Assembly: GCA_015709575.1 (NCBI GenBank)
Contig: CP054190.1
Location: 2,168,616 to 2,232,615, forward strand
Length of the DNA: 64,000 nt
Reading direction: 5' to 3'
DNA from: Planctomycetia bacterium
Lineage (GTDB): Bacteria; Planctomycetota; Phycisphaerae; UBA1845; Fen-1342
How positions within the stretch are numbered: the stretch's first letter is position 1; each line of letters opens with the position of its first letter. Position numbers and translations under genes: made by a program. Of this stretch, positions 7,607 through 15,957 are shown piece by piece. The notes under the pieces are model-generated. The model saw only the letters and a list, made by a program, of their open reading frames with translations, was not told where the DNA came from and did not search any database.

Positions 7607-9622
7607 TTACGCTCGTCGCCGCCGGCGCACCGAGTAAAATTTCATCCCGACCAGCGACAGCAGTAGTGGCAGCGCCGCCAGGGCGCCCCCCTGCCCACAT
7701 GCACCGCACGCGGCGAGGACGGGATTCGCGCTGGGATCGATGATGTCGAACGATTGCGACGTTGTGCCGGTCAAACCGGACGAGGTCGCTTGGAGCGTGG
7801 CGGAGCTGCACGGCGTGTCCGCTGACAGGATGGCGAACGTAGCCAGCCCACCGACGGCTTGCGCACTCGTCAGGGAGAGCACACCGCCACAGGAGGAGAG
7901 CAAAGCCAGTTGAACCGTGGCGGTGCTGGCGGTGCGCTTGCCGGCCGCATCCACGATCTCCAACGAAACGGGTGGATTCAGCGGTTCGCCGGCCAGTGCG
8001 TCCGTAGGTTGCTGTACGAAGCGGAGGGCAGTGGGCGGAAGACCGGTGACGGTGAATGGTTCGGAACTGGCGCCAGTCAGCCCACCCGCGGCGGCGGCGA
8101 GCGTCACGGCCGGACACGGCGTGTCGATGCCAATCGCGGAGAATACCGCCAGGCCGTTGACGGACGATGCCAGGCCGCCGCTCAGCGTGCCGGCACACGG
8201 CGACTGAAGGGCGAGATTGATTTCGGCCGCAGCAGGCGCTCGGTTGCCGAAGGCGTCAGTCACCTCCACTGTCACCGGCGGGATAATGGTCGCGTTCTCC
8301 GCAGCATCCGTCGGCTGCTGAACAAATCGCAGGTTGGATGGCGCGCCCGCTGTAATGGCGAACGTGGCGGAATCGATCGGCGCACCGACGCCGGACGCGC
8401 GCAAGCGATACTCCGCGATGGCGGAGTTGATCCGCAGGTTGTCGATCTCGAACCACTCGGCCACACCGTTGGAGGTGCTTTTCGTGAGGCTGGAGTCCGC
8501 CAGCAAAGGCCAGCCGCCGGGATTCACGGCCGAGTCCAGTGTGATCTCAACGGATGGAGAGGTCACCACATTCTGCGCCTGATCCAGCACGGTCACGCGA
8601 ACGAGCAGCGCCCCGCCAGCAACGGTGCTGACGGGCTCCAGAGAAAAGTCCAGCCCGTTCGGCGGGCCGGCGGTGATGTCAAAGGCGGTGCTGACAACCG
8701 CATCGCTCGAGAGGAATGGCGCGCCGCTGTGCGTGGCCCGCAGCGTGTAGCCCGCGGCGGCCGGCGCGATGCGCATGTCGTCAGACGCCTCCCACGTCGC
8801 GATCCCTGCCTGGGTGGACTGCTGCGTGATTCCCTGAAGCACGGCCGCGCCGGGATTACTCTGCAGGGCCAGCGTGATGGCACGGTTGTCGTTGGTGACC
8901 GTGTTGCCGCCAAAATCCACGATGCGCACAGCTGGGAGCAGCGGCGCTCCGGACTGGGTCGCTCCCGGCTGCGTCGCGAACTCGATGCGATCGGCGGCGC
9001 CACGGTTGATATTCGCCGCGACGATTCCCTGGTTCGTGAAGGAGCCGCCGGCACCTGTGGTTGTGATGCTCATCAGCGTCTGCGCCGGTCCAGCGGCGCC
9101 GGCGGCGGAGCTGATTTTCAGGCGGACGCCGGTTATTCGAATGATGTCCTGCTCCACCGTGGACGTGCCGCTCGTCAGGTTGAACGTCAGCGCTTCATCC
9201 GGCGTGCCGGCAGGAGTCAAGGCTGCGGCCGCGCCGATTGCTCCGCCGTTGAAGCCGATGGTTGCGCTGGTCGCAGTGACCGGGGAAGCCGGGTCCAACT
9301 GATATCCCGGTCGCACAGCCAGTCGGATCGCACGCCCGTCACCCGAGCTGAATTCGGGCAGCGTTACTTCCGCGACGGTGATCGTGTTCACGACCACCGC
9401 GACGTTTCCGGCGCCGGGCCCGACCGATCGATTCGTGTCGACGTTTATCGTGACGTTCGGCGAGTTGACCGAATCGGCGATCGCGATCATCGGCAGCCAC
9501 GCGAGCGCAGCGGCGGCGAGGCCGAGGCGAGCCGTGGGCCTAATCCGGGCAGTCTGGTTGCGGGAACAATCTTCAAACCACATTTCATAGGCTCCGGGAA
9601 TTTGAGGCCGTAGGCAATTCAC
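7607..9622 (-). CDS. Secreted repeat protein with Ig-like domains and CGxCGxG sorting-like tail
   Basis: A protein of 671 residues with no enzymatic domain. After an export signal (about residues 28-50, LGLAAAALAWLPMIAIA) comes a divergent N-terminal beta domain. Tandem Ig-like repeats of about 100 residues follow. Two have near-identical starts: LRFVQQPTDAAENATIIPPV and LRFVQQPTDALAGEPLNPPV; earlier, weaker copies begin IEFATQPGATQSGAPLLPAV and LDFSLEPVSTVAGGALLVRV. These resemble adhesin/invasin bacterial Ig modules. The C-terminus is CGACGQG, a Leu/Ala hydrophobic stretch and RRRRRA, matching the tail of the protein at 1-903. Initiation could also be at Met14 (9583). A surface adhesin or structural role is inferred. 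Confidence 0.85.
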   Translation of the reverse strand: MNCLRPQIPGAYEMWFEDCSRNQTARIRPTARLGLAAAALAWLPMIAIADSVNSPNVTINVDTNRSVGPGAGNVAVVVNTITVAEVTLPEFSSGDGRAIRLAVRPGYQLDPASPVTATSATIGFNGGAIGAAAALTPAGTPDEALTFNLTSGTSTVEQDIIRITGVRLKISSAAGAAGPAQTLMSITTTGAGGSFTNQGIVAANINRGAADRIEFATQPGATQSGAPLLPAVRIVDFGGNTVTNDNRAITLALQSNPGAAVLQGITQQSTQAGIATWEASDDMRIAPAAAGYTLRATHSGAPFLSSDAVVSTAFDITAGPPNGLDFSLEPVSTVAGGALLVRVTVLDQAQNVVTSPSVEITLDSAVNPGGWPLLADSSLTKSTSNGVAEWFEIDNLRINSAIAEYRLRASGVGAPIDSATFAITAGAPSNLRFVQQPTDAAENATIIPPVTVEVTDAFGNRAPAAAEINLALQSPCAGTLSGGLASSVNGLAVFSAIGIDTPCPAVTLAAAAGGLTGASSEPFTVTGLPPTALRFVQQPTDALAGEPLNPPVSLEIVDAAGKRTASTATVQLALLSSCGGVLSLTSAQAVGGLATFAILSADTPCSSATLQATSSGLTGTTSQSFDIIDPSANPVLAACGACGQGGALAALPLLLSLVGMKFYSVRRRRRA

Positions 9623-9695
9623 CGCATTGTGAACGCGTTAGGCAACCGTGCATAGGTGCCGCACGCGGCAATGGTGAGGAATTGCGCGGGGACGA

Positions 9696-10286
9696 TCACG
9701 CCTGGACGAGCAGCCACAGCACGGTCGCGGTCGTCAGCGGCACCGTGAGGTTGTCATCAAGCGGGATGCCCTGAACCCGGAATTTCGCGGCCTCCACGAT
9801 CGTGGCTGCGGCGGCCGCCGCGAGCGCAGCGACCGGAGACGAGGGCAGAACCAGCATGCAGATGGCCGCAGCGGACACAAAGAATGCTCCGCTGCCGACC
9901 TGGGTCCCGCCCAGAAAACGGGCCTGGCCGAAACGCCCGCCGATCAAGGATGCGAGTGAGTCCGACACGGAAAGCACAAGCATGGCGGACACGGCGATGA
10001 GTCGTGGATAGAGCGCGACCGTGATCAATCCGGCCAGTAGTACGTAAGTCGCCCCGCTCAGCCCAGATCGCTCGAAGGGCCGCAACATAGCGCCGAACCA
10101 GGCGGTAACGAACCGGTCCACCGGGCCGGGGCGGCGGCGAGCGATTTCGATGACCGCCGCAACCGCAAGCAACCCGGAAATTACGCACAGAACGAGCCAC
10201 TTCTCCGCGACTGTCCAGTACGCCAGCGGGATAAGGCCTGAGGCGAGGTGGATGGCCTTCCGCGCGATTTCGTCTCGAAAGGCCAT
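9696..10286 (-). CDS. CTP-dependent lipid kinase-like membrane protein (dolichol kinase / DGK1 / phytol kinase family)
   Basis: A protein of 196 residues, almost entirely hydrophobic, with about six or seven membrane helices. It has the family signatures LSVSDSLASLIGGRFG (about residues 104-119) and DDNLTVPL near the C-terminus (about 177-184), which in SEC59, DGK1 and VTE5-type enzymes form the CTP/substrate site. It would phosphorylate an isoprenoid alcohol or diacylglycerol in the inner membrane using CTP. The substrate cannot be told from sequence. A prenyl diphosphate synthase gene lies 1.5 kb away (11778-12704), which is compatible with an isoprenoid substrate but proves nothing. Confidence 0.75.
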   Translation of the reverse strand: MAFRDEIARKAIHLASGLIPLAYWTVAEKWLVLCVISGLLAVAAVIEIARRRPGPVDRFVTAWFGAMLRPFERSGLSGATYVLLAGLITVALYPRLIAVSAMLVLSVSDSLASLIGGRFGQARFLGGTQVGSGAFFVSAAAICMLVLPSSPVAALAAAAAATIVEAAKFRVQGIPLDDNLTVPLTTATVLWLLVQA

Positions 10287-10675
10287 GAATTCGCATCCCG
10301 TGATATTGGGACGTAAGTGTCGGACTGGATAGATGATAGCGGAGCATGCGGGTCGGCGGCATGGAGCAACCGGACAAAAATTCGTGCAATTCGTTCGACA
10401 ATTCGGTTGAAGGCGGAATAATCAACCTAGTCGAGGCGTCAGAGGCATAGCGGCCGTGGTGGTCGCCGGACGAATCTGAGCAACACAGCGCTTGCGAATG
10501 TTGTTTTCAGAATCATTTGAAACATCTGTCTGCCCAAGAGGATCGTTGCGAGCGCGCGTTGCGCTCGATATAACCCCCCGCTTTGGATTCGACCGGGAAA
10601 GACGCAGCCGTTTCGGCACAGACGGCGCAATGTTGCGCCACCGCGTTCCCGGCGGATTCGATAAGGAGTTCGTGC
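10287..10675. other. 389-bp divergent intergenic region
   Basis: The gap between the lipid kinase-like gene (-) and the fasciclin gene (+). It holds the predicted promoter at 10546-10574 and, in the fasciclin leader, a small perfect hairpin (GGCGCAA at 10624-10630 with TTGCGCC at 10633-10639). No convincing coding sequence was seen in the rest. Confidence 0.5.
10546..10574 (+). promoter_or_regulatory. Predicted sigma-70-type promoter of the fasciclin gene
   Basis: TTGCGA at 10546-10551, a 17-bp spacer and TATAAC at 10569-10574 (5 of 6 to the -10). Transcription from about 10581 gives a leader of about 95 nt. Confidence 0.5.
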
Positions 10676-11248
10676 ATGTTCAGTCGCGTTTCGTGGAAGT
10701 GGTTCGGTGTGGCTCTGCCGGTGGCCCTGGTCGCGCTGGCGGGCTTCTCGACGATGACCGCGGCGCAGGACAAGAAGGAGTCGGGCGCGAAGGACATCGT
10801 CGACACGGCGGTCGGCGCTGACAACTTCAAGACCCTGTGCAGCCTGCTCGAGAAGGGCGACCTGGTCGGCGCCCTCAAGGGCAAGGGACCGTTCACGGTC
10901 TTCGCCCCGACCGATGATGCATTCAAGAAGCTGGACAAGGCGACGCTCGAGTCGCTGGCCAAGCCGGAGAACAAGTCGAAACTGCAGGACATCCTGAAGT
11001 ATCACGTCGTGAGCGGCAAGGTTACCGCTGCGGACGTTCTCAAGATGGACGGCAAGACAGCCAAGACGCTGCAGGGCGGCGAGATCCGCATCACCGTCAA
11101 GGACGGCAAGGTGATGGTCGACGGCGCCAACGTCACCAAGACCGACATCGTCTGCTCGAACGGCGTGATCCACGTCATTGACGCGGTCATCACCCCGGCG
11201 GCGGACAAGCCGGCTGCCAAGCCGGCCGAGAAGGGCGCTGGTCACTAA
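10676..11248 (+). CDS. Secreted fasciclin (FAS1) domain protein
   Basis: A protein of 190 residues. FAS1 domains act in cell adhesion outside the cytoplasm. A signal peptide (ALPVALVALAGFSTMTAAQ, cleavage near residue 30) is followed by a single FAS1 domain, with the conserved GPFTVFAPTDDAFKKL, the ILKYHVVSGK segment and the final GVIHVIDAVI strand. The end is a short Ala/Pro/Lys tail. The start is well supported: AAGGAG at 10663-10668, 7 nt before ATG 10676. The gene has its own promoter and a strong terminator, so it is a single-gene unit. Codon choice is strongly C-ending, as in highly expressed genes. Confidence 0.93.
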   Translation: MFSRVSWKWFGVALPVALVALAGFSTMTAAQDKKESGAKDIVDTAVGADNFKTLCSLLEKGDLVGALKGKGPFTVFAPTDDAFKKLDKATLESLAKPENKSKLQDILKYHVVSGKVTAADVLKMDGKTAKTLQGGEIRITVKDGKVMVDGANVTKTDIVCSNGVIHVIDAVITPAADKPAAKPAEKGAGH

Positions 11249-11275
11249 ACCGCGCTCTATCTGAATGACTCGATT

Positions 11276-11322
11276 GCCCCGTGCGATGGGCAGGTGATCC
11301 CTGCCGTTGCACGGGGCTTTTT
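11276..11322 (+). terminator. Rho-independent terminator after the fasciclin gene
   Basis: GCCCCGTGC at 11276-11284 pairs perfectly with GCACGGGGC at 11309-11317. An inner GGCAGG/CCTGCC pair adds to the stem, and TTTTT follows at 11318-11322. A classical intrinsic terminator 28 bp after the stop codon. Confidence 0.88.
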
Positions 11323-11401
11323 GTTGCGCCGGGCCGAAAATGGCACGAGCCGACACGCGGGGATACGCCCGCGCCGATATCTGAGTCTGGGAAGAGGGAA
11401 A

Positions 11402-11475
11402 CGCACCGTGCAGGATTCGAACCTGCAACCTTCGGCTCCGTAGGCCGACGCTCTATCCAATTGAGCTAACAGTGC
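11402..11475 (-). tRNA. tRNA-Arg (anticodon ACG)
   Basis: 74 nt read on the - strand. The acceptor GCACTGT pairs with ACGGTGC (one G-U), the D arm is GCTC/GAGC and the anticodon stem TCGGC/GCCGA encloses loop CTACGGA, so the anticodon is ACG (position 34 probably read as inosine). T arm GCAGG TTCGAAT CCTGC. The discriminator is G and CCA is not encoded. It lies 85 bp downstream of tRNA-Leu on the same strand. Confidence 0.95.
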
Positions 11476-11560
11476 AGCGAGGCGGACCGATACCCGCAGC
11501 CTCGAAAGGGTATTCGACGGGCGGGGAATGTCAAGCTCAAGCCCGAACACGGCCTGCAAT

Positions 11561-11644
11561 TGCCCGGGACAGGATTTGAACCTGCACGGGGTTGCCCCCG
11601 CCAGCCCCTCAAGCTGGTGCGTCTGCCAATTTCGCCACCCGGGC
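11561..11644 (-). tRNA. tRNA-Leu (anticodon GAG)
   Basis: 84 nt on the - strand with the long variable arm of class II tRNAs (CGGGGG CAA CCCCG region). The acceptor GCCCGGG pairs with CCCGGGC and the anticodon stem CCAGC/GCTGG encloses TTGAGGG, giving GAG for CUC/CUU codons. The discriminator is A and CCA is not encoded. Probably co-transcribed with tRNA-Arg. Confidence 0.95.
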
Positions 11645-11777
11645 GAGTGACGGCGTTCAACCTAGACGCTACGCAAAGCAGCGCGCCGCGTCAAGGAGAG
11701 GCGCGCGCTGACCTTGATCGCGCTCGGCGGCCGAGCGCCCGTGCGAGGCGCGGTCCCGGGCGAACCGACCTCCGAAC

Positions 11778-12704
11778 CTATCGTTCGCGCTGCACCACGT
11801 AGGTCGCCAATTCTCGCAGCGCGGCGGCGCGCTGCCCAAGCGGCTCCAGCAACCGGGCCGCAGCAAGCGCTTCCTCGGTCGCCCGGGCGCGGCTGGCATC
11901 GACGCCGTACACCGCTGGATAGGTCTGCTTCAAGCGGTCGGAGTCCTTGCCGGCGCGCTTGCCGAGCACCTCGGTCGTCGCGACTGCATCGAGCACGTCA
12001 TCCATGATCTGAAAAGCGAGGCCAAGCCGGCGACCGTAGGTGGACAACAACTCCACGTCCAGCTCAGACGCGGCTGCGCACAACGCCCCGATCCGCGCCG
12101 AAGCGGAAATCAGGGCGGCGGTTTTTCGCAGGTGGATGAATGAGACGCGCTCGGCAGCGGGTGCGCACTGCTCCCCCGCCACGTCGGCCGCCTGTCCCTC
12201 GATCATCGCGAGCGTGCCCTCCGCAAGCGCCGCCAGGATCGCCGCACTGCGGGCAGGGTCCGGGCCGGCAGACGCGGCGATGCGCAGCGCGTCCGCCGAC
12301 AGCCAGTCCCCCGCGAGAATCGCGACTGCGTCCCCGAAGACCTTGTGACAGGTGGGCATGCCGCGCCGTAGATCGTCATCATCCATGGCCGGCAAATCAT
12401 CGTGAATCAGCGAAAAGGTATGAACGCACTCGACCGCGCAGGCCGCGGGCAGAGCCGCAGCCTCGGATCCGCCCAGCGCGCGGCACGCTTCGACGACCAG
12501 AAACGGCCTGAGGCGTTTACCGGGAAGATTCAGTGCGTATTCGACCGCTTCGCCGAGGCGCGAGTGAGGTCCGATTGCCTGGCGGGCGGCCGCGGCGCGG
12601 GTTCGCAACTCGGCGTCGACCCTTTCGCGAACCAGCGGATACCGGACGTCAAAGTCACGGAGCGCGCGAGCGGCAGTCGTTGCGGGGGTGGTCATCGTGC
12701 TCAC
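11778..12704 (-). CDS. Polyprenyl (farnesyl/geranylgeranyl) diphosphate synthase
   Basis: A protein of 308 residues. It condenses isopentenyl diphosphate with allylic diphosphates to make C15-C20 isoprenoid precursors in the cytoplasm. It carries GKRLRP (near 64), the first Asp-rich motif in HDDLPAMDDDDLRRG (near 105) and the second in QIMDDVLD (near 235). It starts with GTG (12704); an ATG three codons later (12695) is an alternative. Chain length cannot be assigned firmly. The length and the DDxxxxD form fit bacterial IspA-type short-chain enzymes. Confidence 0.92.
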   Translation of the reverse strand: MSTMTTPATTAARALRDFDVRYPLVRERVDAELRTRAAAARQAIGPHSRLGEAVEYALNLPGKRLRPFLVVEACRALGGSEAAALPAACAVECVHTFSLIHDDLPAMDDDDLRRGMPTCHKVFGDAVAILAGDWLSADALRIAASAGPDPARSAAILAALAEGTLAMIEGQAADVAGEQCAPAAERVSFIHLRKTAALISASARIGALCAAASELDVELLSTYGRRLGLAFQIMDDVLDAVATTEVLGKRAGKDSDRLKQTYPAVYGVDASRARATEEALAAARLLEPLGQRAAALRELATYVVQRER

Positions 12705-12906
12705 GGGAACAGCTTAGCGGGGCCGGCGACTGGTGGGAATTCACGTCGATTGGCACGGAATGACGCGATTGTGGCAATTTCGCGTCTTTTTTTTGCGCTC
12801 GGCGCGTGAGCCGCCGCGCCCGGCGTCGCTCGCAAGCGTGAGCCGACGGCGCGTGCGGTCGGCCGCCATGCGATGGACGAATCGGGCGAGGCCCGGGGAG
12901 CGTGTC

Positions 12907-14076
12907 ATGCGTAGCAATCTATGGAAGCGGGCGTCGGTTCTGGCGGCGATGGTTGCAGCGGCGACGGCCTTCAGCGGCGGGTGCATCCCGGAGGATGAAG
13001 CCCCCCCTGCTCCGCCGGCAGCCGTAACGCCAATGGCACCAGCGGCCACGAATGTCATTCCCACGGCGCCGGCAACGGGCGGCGCATTAGCGACGCCGGG
13101 CGCCGTCACCCTGGCGCCCGCGGCATCGGTCGCGGCCGCGGCCCCTGCGGCGCCCGCGGCCTCATTCGCTGCGCCGGCGGCGGCGGCCGGGGCGGCGGCG
13201 CCCGGCTCCAGCCCGGCTTCGGCGGCGCCGGCCCTATCGCAGGCGCAACTGGACCAGATTGCGGGCGCGATGATCAACGTGACTTTTACGATCGACACGT
13301 CCACGTTCTTCAGCAGCGGCAGCATCAGCGGCCGCAAGCAGATCTCGCTCTGTCCGAGCGGCGCATACGCGCTGATCGACACGACGCTGGGCAGCGTGTT
13401 GCCGGGGTCGTTCACGAGCGGTGGATCGAGCGAATCCTCGATCCGCTACTACGGCCGATGGGCGTTCTCGCAGCGCAACGGGCAGGTGATCCTTACGCTG
13501 AGCGTGGTGCGATCCGACGATGAGCGAGCCCCGCGTTCGTTCGAGTTTGCGTTGAGCTTTGACAACTCGGGCGTTTCCTTCAACGGGAGGCGCGCCCAGG
13601 CGCAGGCGTTCGACCCCGCCCTGAACCTGTGCGAGTTCATCGACATGCAGGTCGGCACGCAGGCGCCCGCGGCGCCCCAGCAGCCCGGCCAGCCCCAGCA
13701 GCCGTCCGCCCCGGCAAATGACGGCCTGGATGACCTGCGCGCAGCGCTGACTCACAAGATTCTGATCACGCAGCAGCAGATTCCGCAGGGGCCGATGGTC
13801 CACGACGTGTACATCCTGTGCGGTGAGGGGCTGTACGGCTTCAGCGAGTTTCTGGACTCGGGATTCCCGAACAATCCGGTCGCGCAGGCCAACGGCCGCT
13901 GGTCGGTGGAGCTGCGCAACGGCTCGGTGGTACTCGTGCTTCAGAATCAGCAACGGTCGAACAACCAGATCGCGGAGCGGTTCGAGCTGGTGCTCACGAA
14001 CAATCAGCAGGGTGCGCTGCTGATGAGTGGCGTGCCTGTCTCGCAGGTGTTCGCAGCAGACGGCTATTGCCCGTAG
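12907..14076 (+). CDS. Lipoprotein with two tandem copies of a cysteine-bracketed beta domain
   Basis: A protein of 389 residues. ATG 12907 follows GGGGAG (12896-12901) and starts a lipoprotein signal with lipobox FSGGC (Cys24). A very Ala/Pro-rich linker (about 27-115) leads to two copies of an unnamed domain of about 100 residues, near 140-238 and 290-388. Both share LC at the start, GRW followed by an NGxVxLxL strand, then R-x-FE-x-x-L, a G-rich turn and a closing Cys. The duplication looks like a small extracytoplasmic beta barrel or sandwich, with a possible disulfide between the first and last Cys (inference). A Pro/Gln linker separates the copies. I do not recognise a family. The frame is open upstream to 12733 but lacks a better start. 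Confidence 0.85.
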   Translation: MRSNLWKRASVLAAMVAAATAFSGGCIPEDEAPPAPPAAVTPMAPAATNVIPTAPATGGALATPGAVTLAPAASVAAAAPAAPAASFAAPAAAAGAAAPGSSPASAAPALSQAQLDQIAGAMINVTFTIDTSTFFSSGSISGRKQISLCPSGAYALIDTTLGSVLPGSFTSGGSSESSIRYYGRWAFSQRNGQVILTLSVVRSDDERAPRSFEFALSFDNSGVSFNGRRAQAQAFDPALNLCEFIDMQVGTQAPAAPQQPGQPQQPSAPANDGLDDLRAALTHKILITQQQIPQGPMVHDVYILCGEGLYGFSEFLDSGFPNNPVAQANGRWSVELRNGSVVLVLQNQQRSNNQIAERFELVLTNNQQGALLMSGVPVSQVFAADGYCP

Positions 14077-14152
14077 CCCGGTCACACAAGCCCCAGCGGC
14101 GCGCCGGCGCTTCGTGCCTCCCGATCGCCGGGACGTGCGGACGCCGGCGCGG

Positions 14153-14842
14153 CTATTCCCTCGGCTCCCGCAACCCCACTGGCGGGCTGATGATCTCGGA
14201 CAGGATGATCGCGGTGCGGGCGTTGCTCTGGCGGCGCAGCGCTTCAGCGATGCGCAGTCCAGCGGACGTGCGCCGGCGGCTGCGTTCGGCGGAGATCGTG
14301 GAAATCTGCGCGGCGCCTTCCATCGCCGCGGCGCGCACGGCGGTCGGAGGAGGCGGCGACGGCTCCGTCTTCAAGCGCGTGCGATGATCCGAATCTCCCT
14401 CGGTGGCCTCCATCGGGCGCGCGGAGCGGTGTGCATCGCGGCGCATCTCCGCCGTAACACGGGTATTCGCCGGCTCCGTCGGACGGGCGGTAATGGGTGC
14501 CTGACGACGAGGAGGACGGGGGATGGAGGGCTGCCCCGAAGGCTCGACCCGCGGACGCGGCGGCCTGGCCGGTGGCTCAGAGGGTGGACGGCGCAGCGGC
14601 TCTCGGCGCGGGCCGCCCGGGGGAGCAATCCCGCCATCGGCGGTGCCTGCACGCGGGCGTGCGGGCTCTGACTGCGGCGGGCGCGACGCGGACTCGCGGC
14701 GGCGCTCACGCGCCCGCTCCTCGCGCTCCTTGTCCTCGCGCTTCTTCTTCGTCTCGCCGAAGATGTGCCCAAGGGTCACGATCACGGCGAAGGCGATGCC
14801 CGCGAGGGCGCGCCAGTCCAATTCGGGCACGGCCAGCCACAT
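14153..14842 (-). CDS. Membrane-anchored Pro/Arg-rich protein of the NfeD-FloA cluster
   Basis: A protein of 229 residues. One N-terminal membrane helix (LAGIAFAVIVTLGHIFG) is followed by a charged KKKREDKEREERARERRRES helix and about 100 residues of Pro/Arg-rich, probably disordered sequence. A compact C-terminal motif closes it (RQSNARTAIILSEIISPPVG). I do not recognise the family. It lies 47 bp downstream of floA on the same strand, so it is probably co-transcribed and may work with the flotillin in membrane organisation (inference). The high Arg/Pro content means the middle is poorly constrained, but the conserved-looking ends argue for a real gene. Confidence 0.72.
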   Translation of the reverse strand: MWLAVPELDWRALAGIAFAVIVTLGHIFGETKKKREDKEREERARERRRESASRPPQSEPARPRAGTADGGIAPPGGPRREPLRRPPSEPPARPPRPRVEPSGQPSIPRPPRRQAPITARPTEPANTRVTAEMRRDAHRSARPMEATEGDSDHRTRLKTEPSPPPPTAVRAAAMEGAAQISTISAERSRRRTSAGLRIAEALRRQSNARTAIILSEIISPPVGLREPRE

Positions 14843-14889
14843 TCGCGCGACTCCGAGAGGGGCGGTGCGATCGTCCTGCGCCGGCTGCG

Positions 14890-15921
14890 CTACGCCTTCT
14901 TCTCAGGTCCTTCGCCGGCGATACGCTCGCGCATGGTCGTGTCGGCCTGCACGTTTCGGAGACGGTAGTAATCCATCACGCCGAGGTGTCCGTTGCGGAA
15001 CGCATCGGCCATGGCCCGCGGAATTTCAGCTTCTGCAAGCACGACCAGCGCGCGGTTTTCCTCGATCTTCGCGAGGTTCTCCTGCTCCTGCGCCACGGCC
15101 ATGGCGCGGCGCTTCTCGGCCTCGGCCTGGAAGCGCTTCTTGTCGGCCTCGGCCTGATCGGCCTGAAGCTGCGCACCGATATTCGCACCAACGTCCACGT
15201 CCGCGATGTCGATGGAGAGAATTTCGAAAGCCGTGCCGGCGTCGAGGCCCTTGCCAAGCACCGCCTTGGAGATCTTGTCCGGGTTCTCGAGCACCTCCTT
15301 GTGCGAGGTGGCCGAACCGATCGCAGACACGATGCCTTCGCCGACGCGGGCGATGACGGTTTCCTCCGTCGCACCACCGACGAGCCGGGCGATGGCGGTG
15401 CGAACCGTGACGCGGGCCTTCACCTTGAGCTGGATGCCGTCCTTGGCAACGGCATCGATGGTGGTACGCCCCGAGACCGGATTGGGGCAGTCGATGACTT
15501 TCGGGTTTACGCTGGTGTTTACCGCGTCCACGATGTCGCGACCGGCCAGGTCGATGGCGCAGGCGGTGCGGTAGTCGAGCGGAATTAATGCCCGATGCGC
15601 TGCGATCAGCGCCCGAACCACGTTCGGCACGCGCCCGCGCGCCAGGTAGTGATTCTCGAGGTCGTCGGTCGTAATGTCGCCCAATCCGGCTTTGTAAGCC
15701 TGAATCTTGGCGTCCACGATGGCGCGGGCGTTGACGCCGCGGAACCACATGCCGATCAGCTCGCCGATCGAGATGCGGGCGTTGGCGAACAGGCTCATCA
15801 CATAGAGCTGCCCGAAGTTCAAGAAGAACCACAGCAGAAAAATGATGAACAGGCCGCTGGCGATGACGATCGCCCACGTCAGCACATCCCATACGCCGAT
15901 CGCGAGTGTCAACACGTTCAC
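14890..15921 (-). CDS. floA: Flotillin-like protein FloA (YqfA family)
   Basis: A protein of 343 residues, the typical length. A bacterial flotillin that oligomerises in inner-membrane microdomains. An N-terminal hairpin membrane segment ([20 protein letters not shown]) is followed by an SPFH-like domain ([40 protein letters not shown]). A long Ala/Glu/Lys helix follows ([20 protein letters not shown]), and the conserved end [16 protein letters not shown]. It is 36 bp downstream of the NfeD protease gene, the usual partner in bacteria. Confidence 0.95.
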   Translation of the reverse strand: MNVLTLAIGVWDVLTWAIVIASGLFIIFLLWFFLNFGQLYVMSLFANARISIGELIGMWFRGVNARAIVDAKIQAYKAGLGDITTDDLENHYLARGRVPNVVRALIAAHRALIPLDYRTACAIDLAGRDIVDAVNTSVNPKVIDCPNPVSGRTTIDAVAKDGIQLKVKARVTVRTAIARLVGGATEETVIARVGEGIVSAIGSATSHKEVLENPDKISKAVLGKGLDAGTAFEILSIDIADVDVGANIGAQLQADQAEADKKRFQAEAEKRRAMAVAQEQENLAKIEENRALVVLAEAEIPRAMADAFRNGHLGVMDYYRLRNVQADTTMRERIAGEGPEKKA

Positions 15922-15957
15922 GTCCTTTCTTCACAGCCGGGGGCCTCGCCCGCCGCT

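Noticed and set aside
12733..12906. Longer start for the duplicated-domain lipoprotein
   Set aside because: It would bury the lipoprotein signal inside the protein. ATG 12907 has a good ribosome site and makes a canonical signal peptide.
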